A stretch of DNA of 7,025 nt from Oscillospiraceae bacterium (GTDB taxonomy: Bacteria; Bacillota; Clostridia; Oscillospirales; Ruminococcaceae), in contig CAAGDT010000193.1 of the NCBI GenBank assembly GCA_900768675.1, forward strand, positions 1 to 7,025, written 5' to 3'. Shown here in pieces: positions 1 through 4,306 of the stretch; the stretch's first letter is position 1; each line of letters begins with the position of its first letter. The translations under genes were made by a program, and so were the position numbers. The notes below the pieces were generated by a model. It saw only the letters and a program-made list of their open reading frames with translations. It did no database searches and had not been told where the DNA came from.

Positions 1-97
1 CTGTCGATAAACCGCCATCTGCGTCGTCAACCGCATAACGGCAGGCACAAAGCCTAGCCGTTATGCGGTTTCCTAGCATCTGACGATTTCTCGGCAG
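1..97 (+). repeat. Structured dispersed repeat, copy 1
   Basis: This stretch matches 6253-6349 without gaps; about 85 of 100 bases are identical over 1-100. Its core is a 14-bp perfect stem (29-42 with 57-70), capped after one bulged A (56) by a second stem AGGC/GCCT (43-46 with 52-55) around the loop ACAAA. Two outer pairings are also possible: 24-29 with 81-86 (TCGTCA/TGACGA) and 1-7 with 91-97 (one G-T wobble). The element lies between genes, past the 3' end of the solute-binding protein gene. The window begins exactly here, so the true left border is unknown. It has no ORF and no long terminal inverted repeat, so it is not an obvious insertion sequence. Its function is unknown to me; I infer a structured RNA or a REP-like intergenic element. 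Confidence 0.85.
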
Positions 98-126
98 TCT
101 GAAATATAGCTTTTTCGACAAGCTAA

Positions 127-152
127 GCGGGCGCAGATTTCCCTGCACCCGC
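127..152 (-). terminator. Probable terminator hairpin of the solute-binding protein gene
   Basis: A 10-bp stem (127-136 with 143-152) surrounds a 6-base loop. Read on the minus strand every position pairs, with one G-U at 132/147; on the plus strand that position would be a C-A mismatch, so the minus strand is favoured. It starts about 34 bases past the stop of the lipoprotein gene. The U-run after the stem is poor (only TT before AGC), so termination may be weak. A second small hairpin (TAGCTT/AAGCTA) lies just beyond, at about 110-128. Confidence 0.6.
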
Positions 153-185
153 CAAAATATTTCTGCTGTTCAGTTTCCGGCTTAA

Positions 186-1652
186 TTAAGAAACAGAAGC
201 GTTAAGCTCTGCAATAGCAGTATCAACTTCGCCCTGCTTTTCGGAGCGCAGCTGTGTATAGGACTTTTCGCCTGTTACATAAGGAATCTTAAGGAGAGAC
301 TCAACAGGGCTGTTCTCCATAGCGGAGGAGTCTGCCGCAGCGGTGGAAATACCGTTCTTGAAATCCCATACTGCAACCATATCTCTTTCAAGCTCCTCTA
401 AGAAGTCGAGCATTTCGTCTGTCCAGTTGTAGTCACGCTTGCTCTTCTCTCTTGCAGCAGCAACAACGTCTGCGTCCTTTGTTGCAGCAAGGTTGCATGC
501 AATCCATGCCTGGTAGCCTGACTTGTTGGTAGAACCTGCACACCACATGATAGCGTCCTGCTTCATGGACTGGTAGTAGGTATCGGAGCTGGGGTCACGG
601 GGAGCAGGTACGAAGAATACATCGTCAGCGTCCCACTCAAACTTCTTTGCGAACTTATAGCCGCGTTCTTCCCAGAAGTATGTACCTTCATCCATAAAGA
701 GGGTGTCGCCGTTTGCCCATGCAACATAGTTTATAGACCAGTTGTTGAGCTCGTGGCGGGGATAACGGTAGTTTTCGGAGCAAAGAGTTTCTGCAAGAGC
801 CATACCTCTTTCAACTGCGGGAGTGTTCAGGTTGCTTACAAGCTTGCCGTCCTCAATGCTTACTAAAGGAGTACCGGTTGTTGCAAGAAGCTTTTCACTT
901 ACGCTCCAGCCGTCGATTATAAACTTGTTTTCGCCGGACTGCTGGAACTTGTCTGCCATATCAAGGAAGGTATCCCATGTCCAGTTGCCTGCCTTATAAA
1001 GCTCGTAGGGGTCGTCAAGACCTGCTTCCTGAACAACGCTTCTTCTGTACCAGTAGAGGGAGTCGGTGCTTATCTTGGGGATTGCGCAGTAGTTCTTTCC
1101 GCCCCACATAAACTTATCCATATCCTCTCTTGTATCAGCCCATTCCTCGGAGTAGGTGTCGATAACGCCGTCGATTGACTGGAACATTCCCTTATAAGCG
1201 GAAAGCGGGAAGTAGCCGATTTCAAAGGGGAATATATCGGGGGAGTCGCCGGAGGAAACCATCTGACCTAACTTGTCGTAACGGTCAGCATAAGCTACGC
1301 TTGTATATGTGAAAACCTTGTCAGCGTAGTCGCCGTAGGACTGGTCGCCCTCCTCGGGAATACCGTAGTTAGCCTTGAATAATTCAACAGGAGCAGAGGT
1401 TTCGTCAATCGGCCACCATGCAAGCCACTTGATTTTCTTTTCAACCTTCAGCTCTTCCAGCTCAACATTGCCTGCAACCTCCTGAACCTTTGCGTCGGTA
1501 TCGTTTGTCTCGGGAGTTGTTGCGGGAGTGGTTGTTGTTGCAGCAGCAGTGCTGTCGCCGCCCTGTGTTCTTCCGCCGCCTCCGCAGGAAGCTACGGAAA
1601 CGAGAGAAGCTGCCGCTAAAAGGGCAGAAATAACCTTTCTTGATTTTCTCAT
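186..1652 (-). CDS. ABC transporter extracellular sugar-binding lipoprotein (family 1)
   Basis: This 488-aa protein looks like the substrate-capturing lipoprotein of a carbohydrate (CUT1-type) ABC importer, anchored outside the cell membrane. It opens with a basic n-region (MRKSRK), a hydrophobic stretch at about 7-20, and a lipobox ending VASC, with the lipidated Cys at 23. A Gly/Thr/Pro-rich linker follows (about 24-58), typical of surface lipoproteins. The mature part has family-1 solute-binding features: KIKWLAWW at the first strand, a DxxxYxSGDSPDIF-like hinge segment, many aromatic residues for sugar stacking, and YWYRR / NWTWDTFLDMADK in the middle. I chose ATG at 1650-1652 because the signal peptide then starts normally and AAAGGA lies 12 bases upstream (1665-1670); a TTG eight codons earlier would put that Shine-Dalgarno inside the gene. 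No permease or ATPase gene is visible beside it, and hairpins follow it, so it may be an orphan binding protein. The substrate cannot be read from the sequence. Confidence 0.9.
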   Translation of the reverse strand: MRKSRKVISALLAAASLVSVASCGGGGRTQGGDSTAAATTTTPATTPETNDTDAKVQEVAGNVELEELKVEKKIKWLAWWPIDETSAPVELFKANYGIPEEGDQSYGDYADKVFTYTSVAYADRYDKLGQMVSSGDSPDIFPFEIGYFPLSAYKGMFQSIDGVIDTYSEEWADTREDMDKFMWGGKNYCAIPKISTDSLYWYRRSVVQEAGLDDPYELYKAGNWTWDTFLDMADKFQQSGENKFIIDGWSVSEKLLATTGTPLVSIEDGKLVSNLNTPAVERGMALAETLCSENYRYPRHELNNWSINYVAWANGDTLFMDEGTYFWEERGYKFAKKFEWDADDVFFVPAPRDPSSDTYYQSMKQDAIMWCAGSTNKSGYQAWIACNLAATKDADVVAAAREKSKRDYNWTDEMLDFLEELERDMVAVWDFKNGISTAAADSSAMENSPVESLLKIPYVTGEKSYTQLRSEKQGEVDTAIAELNASVS

Positions 1653-1731
1653 TAAATCAATCCATCCTTTCTTCAATACGCAGGATATTCACGCAGAATA
1701 TACCGCTCAATTCATTCCGAACCATATATAA

Positions 1732-1760
1732 ATTATAACAATTATGTTTTTGCGTGTCAA
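1732..1760 (-). promoter_or_regulatory. Consensus sigma-70-type promoter of the solute-binding protein gene
   Basis: On the minus strand, TTGACA (1755-1760) is followed after exactly 17 bases by TATAAT (1732-1737), a perfect match to the housekeeping consensus. Transcription would start near 1725, giving a leader of about 70 bases before the ATG. The octamer GTTATAAT, which contains the -10, recurs 31 bases upstream at 1763-1770 and could mark a binding site. This suggests strong basal expression. Confidence 0.9.
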
Positions 1761-1839
1761 TTATTATAACGCAAAATTTCAGCAGCCGTTTTTGTTAAAA
1801 ACAAACAAAAAGTTACTTAAATAAAAATCGTTATAACTT

Positions 1840-1859
1840 AAAAAATGTAACCATTACAT
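1840..1859 (-). terminator. Weak terminator-like hairpin overlapping the stop of the Ser-rich gene
   Basis: On the minus strand, ATGTAA pairs with TTACAT around a TGG loop (1845-1859), directly followed by a run of T residues (complement of A at 1840-1845). The stop codon TAA lies within the stem. The stem is only 6 bp and AT-rich, so it is weak, but its place right at the gene end and the T-run fit a terminator ahead of the next promoter. Confidence 0.4.
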
Positions 1860-2597
1860 CAGACTGCTCATAAGGGACAAATAGTTGGCTGAAATGCCGT
1901 CATCGTCGTCAAAAGCGCTGAGAAGCCCGGTGCTTGTGCCCGCAGTTGCGGAAGCATAGGTTGAAATAAGGGAGGCGGAGGAAGAAATACTGCTCAAAAA
2001 GCTGCTTAAATCCGCCTTTTCATAGCTTTCCACCGTAAATTCAAGCCTTCCGTTATCCCGTTCTGTAATTCCCGCCGCAGCAAGAGCCACGCTGTTGCTC
2101 TCTGCCGCTGTTTTCAGCCCGAGAGCGTACATTTTCGCAGAAACCGAGGAGGAAACCTCCAGCGCTGTAAGCAGGGAGTTGTACTTTTCCGTAAAGCCGT
2201 AAAGCAGAGGCAAAGCAGTCGCCTTGTCAGCGTCCTTTGCGGATAAAAGGCTTTCCGCCGAGCTTTTCAGCTCATTCGCCGCTGTTTCAAGGGCTGATGT
2301 TCCGCTTATTCCCGTATACGAGCTTAAGCCGAGGGAGCTTATAACCGCCGCCGAGGTGGAATCCAGCTCCGCATTTCTGAGAGCGTAGATAAGTGCGTCG
2401 CCGCTTGGCTGTGCGGAGGAATTTCCGCTTGAATAAAGTCCCACGGTTTTAGGAGCGGCGTTGGTGTCCGTCATCATGGACTTTAAAATCTCGCTGAAGC
2501 TTTCGGAGGAGCCTTCCCCGCCCTGAACCGAGCTTTTCGCATTCTCAATTTTCTGCCGGACAGCCTTTCCGATAAGCCCCGTTTCGTATATGTACAA
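1854..2597 (-). CDS. Ser/Ala-rich helical protein, FliD-C-like, TTG start
   Basis: This 247-aa protein is not one I recognise by name. It is very rich in Ser and Ala, has no signal peptide, membrane helix or cysteine, and is predicted by eye to be mostly helical. Residues 100-200 follow a pattern seen in the C-terminal part of flagellar cap/hook-associated proteins: AANELKSSAESLL, then FTEKYNSLLTAL, then AAAGITE...GRLEF and EKADLSSF. In those proteins this pattern is a helix, FVxxYNxLL, and an 'IGIT...G.L.iD...l..AD' turn. This is a pattern resemblance, not a database hit. The start is TTG at 2595-2597, supported by GGAGG (2606-2610) 8 bases upstream; the next Met in frame is at residue 41. 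It lies 48 bases after the DUF4867 gene with no terminator between, so the two are probably co-transcribed. No other flagellar gene is present. It could be a surface, coiled-coil or phage-like structural protein. Confidence 0.75.
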   Translation of the reverse strand: MYIYETGLIGKAVRQKIENAKSSVQGGEGSSESFSEILKSMMTDTNAAPKTVGLYSSGNSSAQPSGDALIYALRNAELDSTSAAVISSLGLSSYTGISGTSALETAANELKSSAESLLSAKDADKATALPLLYGFTEKYNSLLTALEVSSSVSAKMYALGLKTAAESNSVALAAAGITERDNGRLEFTVESYEKADLSSFLSSISSSASLISTYASATAGTSTGLLSAFDDDDGISANYLSLMSSLM

Positions 2598-2605
2598 GGG
2601 AAGTC

Positions 2606-2610
2606 CCTCC
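2606..2610 (-). promoter_or_regulatory. Ribosome binding site that fixes a TTG start
   Basis: GGAGG on the minus strand lies 8 bases before the TTG at 2597. It is the strongest Shine-Dalgarno in the window and the reason for accepting the non-ATG start, since no ATG is available in frame for 40 codons. Confidence 0.8.
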
Positions 2611-2645
2611 TTTCGCTCTGCTTTTTGCCTTTTATGATTTTTCTT

Positions 2646-3281
2646 TTAGAGCAGATCTGCTATGTCGATATTTTCGCCTGTAATTCCGACGTAAGCGCCC
2701 TGTGAAGCTTCGACAGCGTCCTTATGGGCAATAAGCCACTTGTTGCAGGCACGGAGCATTCTGTCCTCGTCGTTAAGCGCCGTAATATTCGGAACGGGTC
2801 CGTTTGTACCCTTGGGCAGGGCGATAACTACCTTGAACTTTCCGTTCTTTTCTGCGTTGCAGGGAGCGTAGTGGAGAGTTGTTGCGTAAACCTCAACAAC
2901 CTGTCCCGCCGCAGCACGGAACGCCATAACCTTAGAGGAATCAAGCTTGCCGTCAATGATGTCATCTTCCTTTGCTACAAGCAGAACAAAGTCGTAAAGA
3001 CCGATATTAAGCTCGCTGTCACGGTGATATTCAAGGCAGTTGAGCTTTGTGTTGTGACCGTTGCACCAGCCAAGCTGTATAGGCATACCGCCGTAGGCGT
3101 TGTTCTGGAGCTGTCCGAAAATTGCTGTGCTTTCAAGGGAAGCCTCGCTTGGAACGTAGCCTACTCCCTCGGGAAGCGGCGTTGTTTCGTCAAGAGCCTT
3201 TAAAAGCTCCGCAGTGTCGTAGCCGGAGAGCACCTTTCCGTAGGGTGCAAACTCCTTATCAAGAACAGAATAAATTTTCAT
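2646..3281 (-). CDS. DUF4867 family cupin-like protein
   Basis: This 211-aa cytoplasmic protein carries hallmarks I associate with DUF4867: YGKVLSGYD near the N-terminus, TPLPEGVGYVPS (about 34-45), then the core YGGMPIQLGWCNGHNTKLN and LEYHRDSELN (63-92), VEVYATTLHYAPCN (129-142), ALPKGTN (154-160) and NKWLIAH (180-186). The conserved H76, H86, E90 and H137 sit on predicted strands in a spacing that could form a cupin-type metal site, so a sugar isomerase or lyase activity is plausible. That is inference; no activity is established from this sequence. The ATG at 3279-3281 has AAAGGA 11 bases upstream (3293-3298) and a good promoter beyond it. It is probably the first gene of a two-gene operon with the Ser/Ala-rich gene downstream, and is transcribed away from rubrerythrin. 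The length looks complete. Confidence 0.85.
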   Translation of the reverse strand: MKIYSVLDKEFAPYGKVLSGYDTAELLKALDETTPLPEGVGYVPSEASLESTAIFGQLQNNAYGGMPIQLGWCNGHNTKLNCLEYHRDSELNIGLYDFVLLVAKEDDIIDGKLDSSKVMAFRAAAGQVVEVYATTLHYAPCNAEKNGKFKVVIALPKGTNGPVPNITALNDEDRMLRACNKWLIAHKDAVEASQGAYVGITGENIDIADLL

Positions 3282-3304
3282 TTTTTAAACAGTCCTTTCC
3301 GTTA

Positions 3305-3323
3305 AATTTACTGCAATTTACTG
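3305..3323. repeat. Tandem 9-base direct repeat at the DUF4867 transcription start
   Basis: AATTTACTG occurs at 3305-3313 and again at 3315-3323, so the copies are 10 bases apart, about one helical turn. The pair covers the predicted start point of the minus-strand promoter. That position and spacing fit a repressor site, but AT-rich chance repetition is possible. Confidence 0.5.
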
Positions 3324-3328
3324 AATTA

Positions 3329-3357
3329 ATAATACCACATTTTGCCCCTTACGTCAA
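3329..3357 (-). promoter_or_regulatory. Promoter of the DUF4867 operon
   Basis: On the minus strand, TTGACG (3352-3357) is followed after 17 bases by TATTAT (3329-3334). The expected start near 3322 gives a leader of about 40 bases before the ATG. Confidence 0.8.
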
Positions 3358-3445
3358 TGATATTGCACAAAAAACAGCGGCGTATATTTCAGAATTTAAG
3401 GAGAAAAATAGAAACATACAGAAAAAACGGAAAGGATTGATTTAT

Positions 3446-3985
3446 ATGCAGTTAGACGGCTCAAAAACCCTTGAAAACCTTAAAACAGCAATTTCGGGCG
3501 AGTCCCAGGCAAGAACAAAGTACACGATTTACGGAGAAATCGCCCGAAAAGAGGGCTATCAGCAGATAGGCGACGTTTTCGACAGGACTGCCGCCAACGA
3601 AAAGGCACACGCAGAGCTGTGGCTTTCTCTCGTAAGCGAGGGAATACCCGCTTCTACGAAAAAAGCCCTTGAAAATGCTGCGGGCGGCGAGCATTACGAG
3701 TGGACGGATATGTACAAGAGCTTTGCCGAAACCGCAAGACAGGAGGGCTTTCAGAATATTGCGGCGCTTTTCGATATGGTTGCTTCCGTTGAAAAGGAGC
3801 ATGAGGCTCGCTACCGCAGGCTTATGGAGCTTATAGACCAGGGCAAGGTGTTTACCGAGGAGGGCGAAACGGTGTGGATTTGCCGCAACTGCGGGTATCT
3901 GCATCACGGCAAAAGTGCGCCTATGGTTTGTCCGCTCTGTAAGAAGCCCCAGGATTATTTTCAGAGGGAGTGCTGTAATCAATAA
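3446..3985 (+). CDS. rbr: Rubrerythrin
   Basis: Rubrerythrin is a cytoplasmic diiron peroxidase that reduces hydrogen peroxide in anaerobes, passing electrons from its rubredoxin centre. This 179-aa copy has both parts. The ferritin-like four-helix domain carries the expected iron ligands: E19 (GES), E52-xx-H55 (NEKAH), E82-xx-E85 (GEHYE) and E116-xx-H119 (EKEH). The C-terminal rubredoxin-like domain has CRNC (C146, C149) and CPLC (C162, C165). No ligand is missing and the length is normal for the short form. The reading frame is open far upstream, but ATG 3446 is the right start: the family begins here, AAAGGA lies 9 bases before it, and the upstream part is the antisense of the DUF4867 gene. 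It is transcribed alone and ends in a strong hairpin. I saw no convincing -35/-10 pair or PerR-type palindrome upstream (a TATATT at 3383-3388 lacks a well-spaced -35), so its regulation is not visible. Confidence 0.97.
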   Translation: MQLDGSKTLENLKTAISGESQARTKYTIYGEIARKEGYQQIGDVFDRTAANEKAHAELWLSLVSEGIPASTKKALENAAGGEHYEWTDMYKSFAETARQEGFQNIAALFDMVASVEKEHEARYRRLMELIDQGKVFTEEGETVWICRNCGYLHHGKSAPMVCPLCKKPQDYFQRECCNQ

Positions 3986-4000
3986 CGCATAATATTCAAA

Positions 4001-4038
4001 CGGACGGTGCTGCCGCAAAGGACAGCATCGTCCGCTTT
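4001..4038 (+). terminator. Rho-independent terminator of rubrerythrin
   Basis: A 12-bp stem (4001-4012 with 4023-4034) with a single G-U pair and a 10-base loop is followed by CTTTAT. It starts 15 bases after the rbr stop. The T-run is short, but the stem is strong and GC-rich. Confidence 0.8.
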
Positions 4039-4121
4039 ATATAAAAGCGGAAAATACCGCTTTCGCGGCACGAGGAGCTATTCGGGAGCGCAGGGCGCTA
4101 CTCCTGCCTTTTCCGCTTTTT
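4032..4121. other. Nested and competing hairpin region between rbr and thrS
   Basis: A perfect 12-bp outer stem (4043-4054 with 4109-4120), ending in TTTTT, encloses a small hairpin CCGC/GCGG (4057-4060 with 4065-4068) and a longer arm: AGGAG/CTCCT (4073-4077 with 4101-4105) topped by AGCGC/GCGCT (4087-4091 with 4095-4099). The heptamer AAAGCGG (4044-4050) has three possible partners CCGCTTT: 4032-4038, 4057-4063 and 4113-4119. The outer form with its T-run can act as a second, bidirectional terminator. A small structured RNA or a folded repeat unit are alternatives. There is no ORF. Together with 4122-4306 this accounts for the gene-free stretch between rbr and thrS. Confidence 0.65.
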
Positions 4122-4127
4122 AACAGT

Positions 4128-4170
4128 ATATGCCGCATATTTGTACAAAGGGATTGAATACCGCCGTATT
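4128..4170. other. Two short palindromes just upstream of the thrS promoter
   Basis: ATATG-CCG-CATAT (4128-4140) and AATAC-CGCC-GTATT (4157-4170) are perfect inverted repeats 29 bases apart, immediately upstream of the -35 at 4177. They could be operator half-site pairs. Being short and AT-rich, they may also be incidental. Confidence 0.3.
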
Positions 4171-4176
4171 TTACCG

Positions 4177-4205
4177 TTGACAAAACAGGACAAAAGTGGT
4201 AGAAT
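4177..4205 (+). promoter_or_regulatory. Promoter of thrS
   Basis: TTGACA (4177-4182) is followed after 17 bases by TAGAAT (4200-4205). Transcription would begin near 4212, giving a leader of about 95 bases before the thrS start. Confidence 0.85.
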
Positions 4206-4211
4206 AATCTA

Positions 4212-4306
4212 CATAGTACCGTTTTGCGGCACTAAAGGAAAACAAACAGGACAGCGGCGTAAAGGGTAACGCCGCCGTACAGTCAATGAAAGGAATGGTA
4301 AGAACA
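4212..4306 (+). promoter_or_regulatory. thrS leader with two hairpins, no T-box
   Basis: The leader can form an 8-bp hairpin TAGTACCG/CGGCACTA (4214-4221 with 4227-4234, one A-C mismatch, loop TTTTG) and a perfect 7-bp hairpin GCGGCGT/ACGCCGC (4254-4260 with 4269-4275, loop AAAGGGTA), separated by about 19 unpaired A-rich bases. The 14-base T-box signature and a T-box terminator are absent, and the leader is too short for one. Two hairpins around a single-stranded spacer recall the self-regulated thrS operator of E. coli, but that link is inference only. AAAGGA (4289-4294) is the ribosome binding site for the ATG at 4307. Confidence 0.5.

Noticed and set aside
1653..1676. Longer solute-binding protein starting at TTG 1676
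   Set aside because: The eight extra codons contain the AAAGGA ribosome binding site and would put acidic and aromatic residues ahead of a normal signal peptide.
3363..3388. Rubrerythrin promoter TTGCAC/TATATT
   Set aside because: The spacer is only 14 bases, too short for a standard promoter, so it was not called.
3122..3445. Upstream extension of the rubrerythrin reading frame by 108 codons
   Set aside because: It runs antisense to the DUF4867 gene and through its promoter, has no family similarity, and ATG 3446 has the ribosome binding site and the standard N-terminus.
3461..4018. 185-aa minus-strand ORF opposite rubrerythrin
   Set aside because: It is the complement of a well-supported gene, has no ribosome binding site and no recognisable protein features.
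4286..4306. thrS start at ATG 4286
   Set aside because: No Shine-Dalgarno within a usual distance; the seven extra residues are unlike ThrRS and hold the binding site for ATG 4307.
4035..4306. T-box riboswitch upstream of thrS
   Set aside because: The conserved 14-base T-box sequence is absent and the promoter-to-start distance of about 95 bases is too short.
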